A stretch of 64,000 bases of DNA from Planctomycetaceae bacterium (GTDB lineage Bacteria > Planctomycetota > Planctomycetia > Planctomycetales > Planctomycetaceae): positions 1-64,000 of the forward strand of contig WFTL01000172.1 of the NCBI GenBank assembly GCA_015485495.1, written 5' to 3'. Below are positions 35,540 through 45,566 of the stretch, in pieces. Each line of letters begins with the position of its first letter. The first letter of the stretch is position 1. Position numbers and translations under genes: made by a program. Below the pieces are notes generated by a model. It was given only the letters and a program-made list of their open reading frames with translations, did no database searches and was not told the DNA's origin.

Positions 35540-37096
35540 TCAGCGGGGATCGGCCTGAAAGACGGACTGAACGGTGGCGGCATCGGGTGTCGCGGAGCGG
35601 GGACGCGTCAGGTAGATGGCGATGCGGCGGGTGTGTGGCTGTCCGTACAGCCAGATTTCTTCGATGGAGCGGCTGGTGGCCATCCGGATGCGGCGGGTCG
35701 GTTCGCCGTGAATATGACGCACCTGGGCGGGAGTCATCCCTGGAACGACCCGCCCTTCCCGCGCGGCCCGTTCCACATCGCTGTCCGGAAGGTTGCGGAC
35801 GTCGGCTTCCGACATCCAGCGGTCATGGAGGTAGGACTGGCCGAGCCGTTCCAGACGGGCGGCGATTTCTTCCGCATCGCTCGGTGATTCACGGCGGGCT
35901 GCTGTCCAGGCTTCGGTCAGATAATCGATCGCCGTATCGCGGGCGTTCGGATGCTGCCATTTGTCCCAGGCATACAGATGTTCGTCGGCTGTGCGAACCA
36001 GTCCCTCCAGCCCTCTGGCGGAAAACCGCCGGACCTGCCGCTGCAGCCATCGGTCGATTCCTTCCCGGATATCGTCAGGACGGTCCAGGTCGGCCAGGAC
36101 CGTCATGAGCTGTTCCAGTTCGCGGTGAGAGAGCGATTCCACGGTCTGCAGCCGGAAATCCGCCCACAGATTCTGCAGACGCTGTGCCATCGTCCGTTCT
36201 TCAGGAAGTTCGTCCTGAACCTGCCGCGCCAGTTCCAGAGCGTTGCTGTGGTCCGGTTTCAGATCCGCTTCCAGACGGCGCCGACGCAGGTTCCGGTACA
36301 GCAGCCGTTCCATCTGTCGCCGCGCGTTTTCATCGGACTTTCCATAAAGCGCCACCGGATCGGTCCTGAAGCGTTCTCGAAATCGTTCCGGAAGCGGTGA
36401 ACTGGGCTGCTTCCATCCGGAGAACCAGCCGGTCAGGCGGGTGATGGCCTGGTCCAGTTCGTCGATGGTGAGATCGGGCCTGCGGGAAAGCAGGATGAGT
36501 CCTTCGAATCGGATTTCATCGCGAACGGCTTCCGCCAGGTCGAAGCCAGGCCCGGATTCCGCGAGTTCCCAGAGCCGTTCCGGGTCCTGGGCGGCAGCCC
36601 GGCGCTGCCGGGAAAACGTTGTCTGGCGGGCTGCGGCCACCGTGCGGGCCAGGCTGCGGTCTTCGAAGAATGCAGCAATCTGTTCGTACCGGGCTGCCAG
36701 CCGATAGTGAGCGGGGTAGTCGTCGGGGTCCAGGCGTTTCAGGGCCGATCGGAACAGGTCTTCGTCCGTCCCTTCGTTCACAATGCGGTTCATGCGGAAT
36801 TCGGCCTGCCGGCCGCGAAAAACCATTTCGCCGGAAATCGTCAGGCGGTCTCCAAATCGAATGCGTTCCGGAAGAGCCAGACCGCGTGCCGGTACCAGGG
36901 TGAGTGGAAGTTTCTGCAGATGGATTCCGGTCCCGGTGCGGCTGCGGTAGCGTCCGGTGATCTGCAGAGGAGTCTGACGTTCAGCCCATTCCCGCCAGTG
37001 AGTCTGCTGAGCCGTCAGGTCGGCCGTGGACAGAACATCGGCTGTCGCCGAAACCGGTGCCAGCAACAGAACGCAGAATCCGGCGAGCGGTTTCAT
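35540..37096 (-). CDS. Exported planctomycete protein with BamE/SmpA-like C-terminal segment
   Basis: Protein of 518 aa with a signal peptide (MKPLAGFCVLLLAPVSATAD). I recognise no domain in the main body, which is helical and rich in Arg/Glu/Leu, apart from an N-terminal strand-rich part (about 45-110) that might be a small beta domain. The last ~80 residues contain GMTPAQVRHIHGEPTRRI, then IEEIWLYG, a pattern like the SmpA/BamE and related fold (short 'GMTxxxVxxxxGxP' signature). Its ATG overlaps the stop of the upstream gene (ATGA), so the two are coupled and probably work together in the envelope. Confidence 0.7.
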   Translation of the reverse strand: MKPLAGFCVLLLAPVSATADVLSTADLTAQQTHWREWAERQTPLQITGRYRSRTGTGIHLQKLPLTLVPARGLALPERIRFGDRLTISGEMVFRGRQAEFRMNRIVNEGTDEDLFRSALKRLDPDDYPAHYRLAARYEQIAAFFEDRSLARTVAAARQTTFSRQRRAAAQDPERLWELAESGPGFDLAEAVRDEIRFEGLILLSRRPDLTIDELDQAITRLTGWFSGWKQPSSPLPERFRERFRTDPVALYGKSDENARRQMERLLYRNLRRRRLEADLKPDHSNALELARQVQDELPEERTMAQRLQNLWADFRLQTVESLSHRELEQLMTVLADLDRPDDIREGIDRWLQRQVRRFSARGLEGLVRTADEHLYAWDKWQHPNARDTAIDYLTEAWTAARRESPSDAEEIAARLERLGQSYLHDRWMSEADVRNLPDSDVERAAREGRVVPGMTPAQVRHIHGEPTRRIRMATSRSIEEIWLYGQPHTRRIAIYLTRPRSATPDAATVQSVFQADPR

Positions 37097-38328
37097 TCGC
37101 TGTTTCCTTCCGACTGATCGATCTCCGGACTGTCAGGAACCGGAACGGCCGGCCGGGGCAGACGGTCCTTCCGACTGCTCCAGTCGACCGACGATTCCAC
37201 AAAACGCTGCTGATCGGCCAGCAGAGCCAGCAGGGCATCGTCGGAGGCATCGTTGTTCAGCAGGCCGAGCAGGCGGCAGAGATCCGGGCTGGTGAACAGC
37301 ACGAAGGACTGCGGATCGATGACCACCTGCCAGCCCCGTCCGTCAGAAAGTGAGGGAGGAATCGCACAGAGAACACGAAATGCAAACAGGCAGCGGCCGT
37401 CATCGCGTGTTTCCAGATATTCAGCCAGCGGCGGCAGGGTGACCGTCAGCCGGGCGGGCTGATCCGGCAGCAGCGGCAGATCGATCAGGAACTCTGGGGA
37501 GCCGGTTCGGGACGAATCGATGTAGCTGTCCACGAGAAACGCATACTGCGTGAGTTCGGGAGCGGTGACCGGGCTGTCGGCCGGCGGCCTGCCGGATGCG
37601 ATCGACGCGATGACGGCCGGCAGCGACACACGGTTCAGGTCAGCAGCCGCACGTGTCTGTTCCAGCAGACTCTTCATGAGGCGACTCTGGCGGTCGCTGC
37701 GTCCGATGATCTGAGCGGCGCGGCAGGCGCTGCTGAGCGTGCGTTCGAGTGCAGGCAGGTCACCTTCGGTCAGGAGCTGCGGGACCTGATCGACGGCGCG
37801 CAGCCACGTCGTTCGAGCGGCATCCAGGCGGCGCTGATGGACGACCGTTGCGCCTGTCAGAACGACAGCCAGCAACGTGCCGGCCACAATGAGACGAAAT
37901 GGTGTGAAGGTCCGTCGCAGAAGAACGGTCGGACGGATCCGCGGAAGGCGCCTTTCGGCAGCCGAAGCTGTGCTGTGTTCCGAAGAATCGTCGGACGGAG
38001 AATCGGCGGCCGAACCATCCGGCTGCTGCGGGGAAGCCTGCTGCTGTTTCCGCAGGAGGTCACCGGTAATCACGGCCGCCCGACGGAGCAGACTGCCCGG
38101 AATCACGTCGCTGGGCACGCGCCGGGTCGTCGGATAAACGTTTGTCGGCAGAACGAACAGCGGTGCCATGCATTCCGGACAGACGGTCTGCTTCCACGTC
38201 CGCCCGCGCGTTCCGCGAACACGGGTGCCGCATTCGCACTGCAGATCATACGGCTCAGGAAGTTCGTCGGGAGCGGCTGCCCGAAGACGAACCCAGGAGC
38301 GTCGCAGCCAGGTGACGTCTGATGACAT
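37093..38328 (-). CDS. Zinc-ribbon membrane protein of unknown function
   Basis: Protein of 411 aa. The N-terminal domain has a probable zinc ribbon: CECGTRVRG, then CPEC about 14 residues later. A polar, Ser/Asp-rich linker leads to one transmembrane helix (LIVAGTLLAVVLTGATVV, near 165), and the rest (about 185-411) should lie outside the cytoplasm. This layout, a zinc ribbon plus a single helix, is common in planctomycete hypotheticals. ATG 38328 matches the start of protein-like sequence; upstream frame residues look random. It is coupled to the next gene by an ATGA overlap. Confidence 0.65.
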   Translation of the reverse strand: MSSDVTWLRRSWVRLRAAAPDELPEPYDLQCECGTRVRGTRGRTWKQTVCPECMAPLFVLPTNVYPTTRRVPSDVIPGSLLRRAAVITGDLLRKQQQASPQQPDGSAADSPSDDSSEHSTASAAERRLPRIRPTVLLRRTFTPFRLIVAGTLLAVVLTGATVVHQRRLDAARTTWLRAVDQVPQLLTEGDLPALERTLSSACRAAQIIGRSDRQSRLMKSLLEQTRAAADLNRVSLPAVIASIASGRPPADSPVTAPELTQYAFLVDSYIDSSRTGSPEFLIDLPLLPDQPARLTVTLPPLAEYLETRDDGRCLFAFRVLCAIPPSLSDGRGWQVVIDPQSFVLFTSPDLCRLLGLLNNDASDDALLALLADQQRFVESSVDWSSRKDRLPRPAVPVPDSPEIDQSEGNSE

Positions 38329-38571
38329 GGGCCGGAAATTCGGACGAAAACGGGGCGGACCGACTGTCAGCAGGTCATTGTAGACTGTGGACGTTCGGGA
38401 AACGATCCTGGCGAATACTGTTTTGGCACGTGAACGGCGGGGCCTGAGCAGAGCGGCCGCTGTCTCCACCAGGTTCGCCGAGCAGAACGAACGGCCGTGC
38501 TTCATTCGAAGGCCGCGGACTGTTACGATGTGGTCGCACCGTTCCAGGGGATTTCATCGGGAAAAGACAGG

Positions 38572-39618
38572 ATGAAGGCGGAGAATCCAGGGCGTCATAC
38601 GGCAGAAGGACGGGGGGGGCTGCACCGAGGTCTGCTGCTGACGCTGCTGACAGGCGTGTGCGCCGGAGCCGGCTATGCGGATGAGATCGTTCTGCGGTCC
38701 GGACAGAAAATCGTCGGCCAGGTTCTCAAGTCGCAGCCGGACAGTCTGTTCGTCGACATCGGGGTCGATGTGGTCCGGGTTCCGGTCGATCAGATCGCCA
38801 GCCGTACGGAAGAGGCGAAAGAAAAGGGGCCGGTTGCCGATGCGATTGTCCGTCAGGGCGTGTTCCGGACGGCCGATCTTCCGGAACGGACGGTGAAGGA
38901 ACATGTGGAAACGTTCGGAGAAGCGGTCGTCCGCATCGAAACGCCGTCCGGCCTGGGATCCGGGTTCATCATCAACGATTCCGGATTCTGTGTGACCAAT
39001 TATCACGTGGTGGAAGGTGAAACGCGTATTGGAATCACGATTTTCCACCGGCGCGACAACGGCGAGTTCGAACGCCGGTCGGTGCGGGACGTCCGCATCC
39101 TGGCACTCAATCCGTACTTCGATCTGGCTTTGCTGGAAATCCCGCGGCAGGACGACATGGATTTCAAACACGTGTTCATTGCTGGAGACGATTCCGTGCG
39201 GGAAGGGGATCCCGTCTTCGCGATCGGGAATCCTCTGGGACTGGAACGGTCCGTATCAGAAGGAATCGTCAGCACCCGCAACCGCAATATGGACGGCATC
39301 GTCTACATTCAGACGACCGCTCAGATCAATCCCGGCAACAGCGGCGGCCCGCTGTTCAATGCCCGCGGAGAAGTGGTCGGTGTCATCAACATGAAACTTC
39401 TGTTCGGAGAAGGTCTGGGTTTTGCGATTCCGGTGGCCTATCTGAAGCATTTTCTGAACAATCGAGACGCCTTCGCGTTCGACCGCACGAATCCGAACAC
39501 CGGCTACCACTATCTCGACCCGCCGCGGCGCACCAACGCGGCCGCCCCGCCTCCGGACGGTCTGGTGAACTCTGAAAACACACAGGACCGGACCAGCGAT
39601 CGCGCGTCCGGCGGCTGA
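38572..39618 (+). CDS. Exported trypsin-like serine protease (DegP-like, no PDZ domain)
   Basis: Protein of 348 aa. A signal peptide ends near GAGYADE. A short beta module (about 40-90, beginning [14 protein letters not shown]) resembles SH3-like domains of planctomycete envelope proteins. The trypsin-like domain follows with the full triad: His145 (TNYHVVEG), Asp184 (YFDLALLE) and Ser257 (NPGNSGGPL). No PDZ domain follows; the tail is Pro/Asn-rich. It probably acts in periplasmic protein quality control or proteolysis. ATG 38572 precedes the signal peptide; the frame is open 25 codons further but without signal-like character. Confidence 0.88.
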   Translation: MKAENPGRHTAEGRGGLHRGLLLTLLTGVCAGAGYADEIVLRSGQKIVGQVLKSQPDSLFVDIGVDVVRVPVDQIASRTEEAKEKGPVADAIVRQGVFRTADLPERTVKEHVETFGEAVVRIETPSGLGSGFIINDSGFCVTNYHVVEGETRIGITIFHRRDNGEFERRSVRDVRILALNPYFDLALLEIPRQDDMDFKHVFIAGDDSVREGDPVFAIGNPLGLERSVSEGIVSTRNRNMDGIVYIQTTAQINPGNSGGPLFNARGEVVGVINMKLLFGEGLGFAIPVAYLKHFLNNRDAFAFDRTNPNTGYHYLDPPRRTNAAAPPPDGLVNSENTQDRTSDRASGG

Positions 39619-39824
39619 CCGTGTCCGGTCGGTGTGCGCGGAACACGGGGCGGTCGGTATGGTATGATCCGGGCCGATGTCGTGACCCGGCCGCCGGCCG
39701 ACCAGGAAAACTTTCAGGGACGAACCGCGTCGGGGAAAAACAGCCTCCACCAGGAACATCGCCTGGATGGAACAGCATTCGGACGGACCAGGCCCTGCCC
39801 GGGGCGCAAATGAAAAGCGGAGAC

Positions 39825-39861
39825 GAAAAAAGGACGGCGTGTGACAATCACACGCCGTCCT
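39825..39861 (-). terminator. Rho-independent terminator of tRNA-Asp
   Basis: A perfect 14-bp stem (39831-39844 with 39848-39861) around a three-base loop, followed on the minus strand by six T residues. It begins 12 bases after the tRNA-Asp 3' end, so it terminates that transcript. Confidence 0.9.
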
Positions 39862-39872
39862 GAACGTTGAGG

Positions 39873-39946
<74 letters not shown>

Positions 39947-40038
39947 TCAGACGACACGCCCATGACGGGCGGTGCACGATCCACCAGCCGGGTCGGCGCC
40001 ATTTCGGATGCCCGGCGCCGCTGCCGAACAGAAGCCGG

Positions 40039-40067
40039 ATTGTAGGAAGCGAACTTCGGGCTGACAA
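40039..40067 (-). promoter_or_regulatory. Promoter of tRNA-Asp
   Basis: On the minus strand TTGTCA (40062-40067), 17 bases, TACAAT (40039-40044), a strong sigma-70 match. Start near 40032 gives a leader of about 85 bases before the mature tRNA. The rest of the 39947-40347 gap shows no gene and no clear promoter for the plus-strand H1-like gene. Confidence 0.6.
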
Positions 40068-40347
40068 GCATTCCTCGGGAGCTTCCTGGCAATTGTTCCC
40101 GGTCGGCGACGGTGTGGATTTCATTTTCGGTCTGGGGCAGCAGACACTTGAATCGGATGCCCCGATTTTTTTCTCTGACGTCGGTTGCGGTGTCGCTGCG
40201 GCCTGTTCGGCCGCGACGTCCTGCAGTGCGTGTGTCCGGGATGGTCTTCCGGATCCGCACAAAGTGACGTTCCCGCGACGCCACGGCTTGATTCGTTTGT
40301 CGCAGTCGATACGTTCCCCTTCCGCTCTGTTCCAAAGGAATCACGTC

Positions 40348-40647
40348 ATGACTGGTTACACGGTTCACACGGGAGCTTCGAAGAAGTTCGTGGCCGGCTG
40401 GGATCGCATTTTCGCCGACGCGTCTCCTTCGAAGACACGGAAGAAGAAAACCGCGGCAAAGAAGTCGGCCGCAAAGAAAACGGCCCGCAAAGCCGCCACG
40501 AAAAAGAAAGCCAGCGCGAAAAAGAAAGCCGCCGCAAAGAAGAAGCCGGTAACAAAGACGGCAAAAAAGAAGACCGCGGCGAAGAAATCGGCCGCGAAAA
40601 GGAAGTCGGCGAAAAGCCGCACCGCAAAGAAAAAGACAGCGCGGTGA
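40348..40647 (+). CDS. Histone H1-like lysine/alanine-rich DNA-binding protein
   Basis: Protein of 99 aa. After a short non-repetitive head (MTGYTVHTGASKKFVAGWD) the remaining ~65 residues are almost only Lys, Ala, Ser and Thr in AAKK-type repeats, like the C-terminal tail of eukaryotic H1 and bacterial Hc1/AlgP-type proteins. Such proteins bind DNA without sequence preference and compact the nucleoid; planctomycetes have condensed nucleoids. ATG 40348 has AGGA nine bases upstream. The head's conserved-looking W and F may mediate a specific contact. No partners are nearby. Confidence 0.82.
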   Translation: MTGYTVHTGASKKFVAGWDRIFADASPSKTRKKKTAAKKSAAKKTARKAATKKKASAKKKAAAKKKPVTKTAKKKTAAKKSAAKRKSAKSRTAKKKTAR

Positions 40648-40676
40648 CACAGCCGCTGTCCGCCGCTGTCCGCCAG

Positions 40677-43136
40677 TCAGCTCCGCGTCAGCAGTTCATC
40701 CAGGTTCAGCAGGACGCGGGATACGGCGGTCCAGGCGGCCAGTTCCGGCGGGTCGATGCCGTTCGGAGGTTCTGACAGTCCCACGGTGATGACAGCGCGG
40801 GCTCCGTCTGCGTCCGCCGCATAGCGGCGCTGCATGCGGCCAAGCAGGTCTGTCAGGCGCCGCACTTCGAAATCGTCTGCCGGTCGGTTCAGGGCGATGC
40901 GGAAGGCGAACTGCACGCGGTCTGCCGCATCAGACGATCTGCATTCGGTGAGGATGCGGGCCGCGAATGCGCGGGCCGCTTCGACGAAGGTCGGATCGTT
41001 CAGGAGTGTCAGGGCGGCCAGAGGAGTATTGCTGCGGGGCCGTTGCGCGGTGCATTCTTCCCGGCTGGGGGCGTCGAAGGCCTTCAGCATGGGGTGCAGA
41101 AACTGGCGCTGCCAGTGCACGTAGACGCCGCGGCGCCACTGGCGTTCGTCCGTGTCGGCGTGGTACGTGCGTTTGGGAAAGTTGAGATGGCGGTAGTAGC
41201 CGGCCGGCTGGTAGGGGCGAACACTGGGGCCGCCGACAGCCCGGTTCAGGAGGCCGGAAACCGCCAGAGCATTGTCGCGAATCATTTCAGCCGGCAGACG
41301 CCACGATGACTGGCGGGCCAGCAGGCGGTTGTCCGGATCGATCCGCAGCAGATCGCCTGTCCATTCGGACGACTGCCGCCAGGTTCGGCTGAGGACGATC
41401 TGTTTCAGCAGCGCCCGCACATTCCATCCGCTGTCGACGAATTCCAGAGCCAGACGGTCCAGCAGTTCAGGATGGTCGGGAGGACTCCCCTGCCCTCCAA
41501 AATCATCCAGAGAAACACTCAGCCCCTGCCCGAACAGAAGGTACCAGAACCGGTTGGCGAACACGCGGGCAGTGAACAGCCCATAGCCGTGTTCGGCGTC
41601 GGTCAGCCAGCGGGCCAGGTCCAGACGGGTGAGCCGGTTTCCTGTGACCGGGGCCAGCCGGCCCAGAAACTCGGGAATCGCCGGTTCGACGACCGGTCCG
41701 CTGTCGTCCATCCAGTTGCCCCGCGGCAGGATGCGGATGACCCGCGGCTGTTTTGCCCGACTGATCATCGTGCGGCGGGCGGATTTCTGCAGAGCGTCGA
41801 TCTGGGCCTGCAGCCGCATTTTCGTTTCGTCGTCGTCGGCGTCGGCGAGCTGTGCTTTCAGTTCTGCCAGTCGCCGGCGTTCCCGGCGGCTGAGAACCGT
41901 GATTTCCGGCTCCCGCTTCGTCGGCAGGGCATTGGATCCGTCCCGGAAATGCTGATCTTCGTCCAGGTCCGCGAAGAACGCGACCAGAGAATAAAAGTCG
42001 CGCATCGTGTACGGATCGAATTTGTGGTCGTGGCACTGAGCGCAGCCCACGGTCGCCCCCATCCACACGGCCGACAGATTCCGGATGCGGTCGGCCGCGT
42101 AAATGGCCAGGTATTCCTTCGGCTGCACGCCGCCTTCATGAGATGTCTGCAGCAGCCGGTTGTATCCGGACGCGATGATCTGATCGATGTCGGCATCCGG
42201 CAGCAGATCTCCGGCAAGCTGTTCCTGAGTGAACCGGTCGAACGGCATGTTGGATGCAAACGCATCGATGACCCAGTCGCGCCAGGGGGAAATCGAATGA
42301 TCCTGGTCGCCGTGGTAGCCGACCGTATCGGCGTATCGGACCAGATCCAGCCAGTACATCGTGAGCCGTTCTGCACAGGCATCGGACGTCAGAAGACGGT
42401 CGACGAGTTCTTCCCAGGCCTGTTCGGTGGGATCTGCGGCGAACTGTTCCACGACATTCGGATCCGGTGGCAGTCCGGTCAGGTCGAAATGCAGTCGCCG
42501 AACCAGCGTCACCGGATCGGCGTCGGGAGACGGATTCAGACCGCGGCGTTCCAGACCGGCCAGCACGAAGGCGTCGATCCAGTTCAGGGGCCAGTCGGTC
42601 CGGCGGACGGACGGCGTGGGATGACGCCGCGGCGGTACGAAGGCCCAGTGTTCCGCCATGCGGGCTCCGCTGTCGATCCATCGCCGCAGAATGTCGATTT
42701 CCGATTCAGTCAGTGTTTTTCCGGAATCGGGCGGCGGCATCCGCAGATCCGGATCTGCCGACGTGACGCGTTCCATCAGCAGACTGCTGTCCGCATCGTT
42801 CGGAACCACGACAGGCGGTTCCCGGTCGGCTGAGACGAGAGCGTCCCGCCTGTCGAGACGCAGATCGGCTTCCCGATGCTCCTCATCCGGTCCGTGGCAG
42901 GAAAAGCAGCGGTCGGACAGAAGCGGACGCACATCGCGGGCAAAATCGGGAACATCGGTGTCCGGCCGGGAGGCCATTCCGTTGTCCGGCAGAAGCATCA
43001 GGCCGATGATGCCACCCAGGATTCGGACGCGAAGACACGCCCGCAGGACCGGCCGGCTGCAGGGAACGATCCGGGTTTCCGTTTCGTGTCGGCGGAGTCC
43101 GGGAGAAGCAGAGCGTGTCGAAGAATGGGCCGGCAT
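40677..43136 (-). CDS. DUF1549/DUF1553 protein with planctomycete cytochrome c domain
   Basis: Secreted protein of 819 aa. The N-terminal hydrophobic segment (RILGGIIGLMLLP, about 38-50) is a likely signal or anchor. A PSCyt1 domain contains a CxxCH heme motif (CFSCHG). The DUF1549 region starts WIDAFVLAGLERRGLNPSPD and contains a second CAQCHDHKFDP motif. DUF1553 makes up the C-terminal half and includes FANRFWYLLFGQGLS. Planctomycetes hold many such proteins, often paired with DUF1501 genes; no DUF1501 gene adjoins here. The exact role is unknown, though links to polysaccharide breakdown are often proposed. It is divergent from the mutarotase-like gene. Confidence 0.9.
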   Translation of the reverse strand: MPAHSSTRSASPGLRRHETETRIVPCSRPVLRACLRVRILGGIIGLMLLPDNGMASRPDTDVPDFARDVRPLLSDRCFSCHGPDEEHREADLRLDRRDALVSADREPPVVVPNDADSSLLMERVTSADPDLRMPPPDSGKTLTESEIDILRRWIDSGARMAEHWAFVPPRRHPTPSVRRTDWPLNWIDAFVLAGLERRGLNPSPDADPVTLVRRLHFDLTGLPPDPNVVEQFAADPTEQAWEELVDRLLTSDACAERLTMYWLDLVRYADTVGYHGDQDHSISPWRDWVIDAFASNMPFDRFTQEQLAGDLLPDADIDQIIASGYNRLLQTSHEGGVQPKEYLAIYAADRIRNLSAVWMGATVGCAQCHDHKFDPYTMRDFYSLVAFFADLDEDQHFRDGSNALPTKREPEITVLSRRERRRLAELKAQLADADDDETKMRLQAQIDALQKSARRTMISRAKQPRVIRILPRGNWMDDSGPVVEPAIPEFLGRLAPVTGNRLTRLDLARWLTDAEHGYGLFTARVFANRFWYLLFGQGLSVSLDDFGGQGSPPDHPELLDRLALEFVDSGWNVRALLKQIVLSRTWRQSSEWTGDLLRIDPDNRLLARQSSWRLPAEMIRDNALAVSGLLNRAVGGPSVRPYQPAGYYRHLNFPKRTYHADTDERQWRRGVYVHWQRQFLHPMLKAFDAPSREECTAQRPRSNTPLAALTLLNDPTFVEAARAFAARILTECRSSDAADRVQFAFRIALNRPADDFEVRRLTDLLGRMQRRYAADADGARAVITVGLSEPPNGIDPPELAAWTAVSRVLLNLDELLTRS

Positions 43137-43446
43137 GGTACGCGCAGAATTCTGACGGGGAAGAACGACGCAGTGAAGGACGTCGGCATCATCACAATGC
43201 CGCAGACGGACCGGGACGTTCCGGACCCCGGCCCGACCCGAACATCCGCATTATCTCCGCCGGCGCGCAGCATTTCCAGCACTCCCGGGGGCCCGCTGTC
43301 GGGGAACACGCATCCGCCGCGGCCGGCATCGCGTCGGGTCGTTTGACAGGCAGGCAGACGGAAAGTGACATGTACACACCGTGTTTCTGCGGAACGGCAG
43401 CCTGACGGCTGTCGGAAACAGACGACCTGTTCAGGAGAGCTTTGCA
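43137..43446. other. Divergent gap upstream of the DUF4432 gene
   Basis: Contains a promoter candidate on the plus strand with a perfect -35 TTGACA (43343-43348) and a weak -10 TGACAT (43366-43371), 17 bases apart. The predicted start is near 43378, about 70 bases before the TTG start of the next gene. Nothing else recognisable. Confidence 0.4.
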
Positions 43447-44646
43447 TTGCACACGGTGGACCTGATCGATGTGGCGTCCGGGATTCACGCTGAAGGAACG
43501 GTGATTGATGCGGACACGCTGCGCGCCGCGGGACGAAGCGGACCGCTGGTCAGCCTGGATGCCTGGAAGATCCGGATGAAGCGTCTGCGGGGCGGGATGT
43601 CCGATGGTGTCGATGTGATCGATGTGGACAACGGGCATCTGAGCCTGTCGGTGCTGCCGACGCGCGGGATGGGGATCTGGCGGGGGCGCTGCGGGTCGCT
43701 GCCGCTGCAGTGGGAATCGCCCGTCCCGCTTCCGGTACATCCGTCCTTCATCGATCCGTCGCGGCGAGGCGGCCTGGGATGGCTGGACGGATTCAATGAG
43801 CTGATCTGCCGCTGCGGTCTGGCCTGGCACGGGGCCCCCGGAACCGACATCCGCCGTGATGACGACGGGAACATCGTATCGGAACAGTTTCTGCCTCTGC
43901 ATGGACGCATTGCCGGTCTCGCGGCTCACCAGGTCACCGCCCGTCTGTCAGACGACGGATCCATCGCGCTCACCGGCGTGGTGGATGAATGCAGTGTTTT
44001 TGATAACCGGCTGCGACTGACGGCCGAATTCGTCACATGGCCGGGAGCGTCCCGGTTCACGATTCGCGACCGGATCACCAACCTGGGAAGTCGGCCGGCG
44101 GAAATCGAGCTGCTGTATCACTGCAATTTCGGATCGCCCCTGCTGGATGCCGGTTCGCGGTTCCATGCGGCAATCCGGCAGGTGGCGCCTCGGGATGCCC
44201 GGGCCGCGGAGGGAACGGACCGCTGGGACACGTTCGAAGGGCCTGTGAGCGGCTACGCCGAACAGGTGTACTTCATGGAACCGGTGGCCGACTCGGACGG
44301 AAAAGGACTGGCCTGTCTGACGGATCCGGATCAGGCGGCTGCCGTGGCTGTCCGCTTCGATACGCAGACGCTTCCCTGGATGACTTTGTGGAAGAACACG
44401 CAGGCCGTCGCCGACGGGTACTGCTGCGGTGTGGAACCATCCACGAGTCTTCCGAATAACCGGCAGTTCGAACGGGAGCAGGGTCGGGTGATCGAACTGC
44501 CGCCGGGTGCTTCGCGCGATTTCGAAGTGTCCTTCGAAATCGCGGAAACACGTGACGCCGTCCAGAACCTGCTGACGCAGGTGCAGGAACTGCAGGGGAC
44601 GTCTTCGTGCCAGGTACGGGACACTCCCCTGCCGGGATGGTCGTGA
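43447..44646 (+). CDS. DUF4432 aldose-1-epimerase-like protein
   Basis: Protein of 399 aa with a beta-sandwich galactose-mutarotase-like pattern. DVDNGHLSLSVLPTRGMGIW, FNELICRCGLAWHG, LHGRIAG and IELLYHCNFGSPLL match the DUF4432 family as I know it. It probably binds or epimerises a sugar, but the substrate is unknown. There is no suitable ATG near the family start; TTG 43447 has AGGAGAG eight bases upstream and fits, so the protein likely starts with that TTG. Confidence 0.82.
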   Translation: MHTVDLIDVASGIHAEGTVIDADTLRAAGRSGPLVSLDAWKIRMKRLRGGMSDGVDVIDVDNGHLSLSVLPTRGMGIWRGRCGSLPLQWESPVPLPVHPSFIDPSRRGGLGWLDGFNELICRCGLAWHGAPGTDIRRDDDGNIVSEQFLPLHGRIAGLAAHQVTARLSDDGSIALTGVVDECSVFDNRLRLTAEFVTWPGASRFTIRDRITNLGSRPAEIELLYHCNFGSPLLDAGSRFHAAIRQVAPRDARAAEGTDRWDTFEGPVSGYAEQVYFMEPVADSDGKGLACLTDPDQAAAVAVRFDTQTLPWMTLWKNTQAVADGYCCGVEPSTSLPNNRQFEREQGRVIELPPGASRDFEVSFEIAETRDAVQNLLTQVQELQGTSSCQVRDTPLPGWS

Positions 44647-44732
44647 TCATCCGGAAGCGGCACGCCGGCTGTCATGCGTCCGTCAGGTGTTCCGGATGTT
44701 CCACCGCATCCTCCCGGTGCAGTCCGGATTCA

Positions 44733-45566
44733 TCAGCGGAGTCTGGTTCTGCCGAACACCTGGGAACGGACGACGGCCTGATAGAGTCGATTGGGAAGGA
44801 GGGATCTGAGGGTCAGGAGAATTCGGGCATCCCGGCCGGCCGGGTACCGCAGTTTCCAGGACCGGTCGCGGGCCGCTTTCCAGATGACACGGGCCACCAC
44901 TTCCGGCGGCTGGCCGTGTTCGCCGGCTTTTTGGTACGTCCGCACGGCCTGATCCACCAGTTCGTTGTACTCGGTGAAGCCCCGGTTGTGGCAGAAGTCC
45001 GCGGAACGGTCGTAAAAGTCTGTCCGGATCGGACCCGGTTCAATGATTTTCACGCGAATGTTCAGGGGACGGACTTCGAACTGGAGTGATTCGGACAGTC
45101 CTTCGACGGCCCATTTCGTCGCGTGGTAAAGGCTGTACAGGGGAAATGTGAGTCGGCCTCCCATGCTGGACACGTTGATCAGCGTGCCGGATTTCTGGTT
45201 GCGAAAGTGGGGCAGGATGGCCTGCGTGCACCGGATGAGACCGAAGACGTTCGTGTCGAACTGTCTCTGAATCTGCTGTTCGGTGGCCGATTCCAGGGTG
45301 CCTGAAAGTCCGTATCCGGCGTTGTTGACCCAGACATCGATTCGCCCATAACGGGACAGCGCTTCCTGCAGGGCGGATGCGATCGATTTCGGATCGGTGA
45401 CATCCAGACGGCAGGTCAGCCATCGTGAATCACTGCGATCGGCTGCCGGGTGGCTTTCCGGTGATCGCATTGTGGCTGCCACATTCCAGCCGCGTTCAAA
45501 AAACCATTCGGCAGTGGCCTGGCCGATCCCCGTACTGGCTCCGGTAATCAGGATTGTTTTCGTCAT
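44733..45566 (-). CDS. Short-chain dehydrogenase/reductase
   Basis: NAD(P)-dependent oxidoreductase of 277 aa. The dinucleotide-binding motif TGASTGIG is at the N-terminus, NNAGYG and NVSSMGGR contain the structural Asn and catalytic Ser, and YHATK gives the catalytic Tyr and Lys. The C-terminal ~40 residues (AGRDARILLTLRSLLPNRLY) resemble the SDR group near retinol-dehydrogenase-like proteins. Substrate unknown. ATG 45566 gives the usual start (MTKTILITGAS); the frame is open far upstream. Confidence 0.88.
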   Translation of the reverse strand: MTKTILITGASTGIGQATAEWFFERGWNVAATMRSPESHPAADRSDSRWLTCRLDVTDPKSIASALQEALSRYGRIDVWVNNAGYGLSGTLESATEQQIQRQFDTNVFGLIRCTQAILPHFRNQKSGTLINVSSMGGRLTFPLYSLYHATKWAVEGLSESLQFEVRPLNIRVKIIEPGPIRTDFYDRSADFCHNRGFTEYNELVDQAVRTYQKAGEHGQPPEVVARVIWKAARDRSWKLRYPAGRDARILLTLRSLLPNRLYQAVVRSQVFGRTRLR

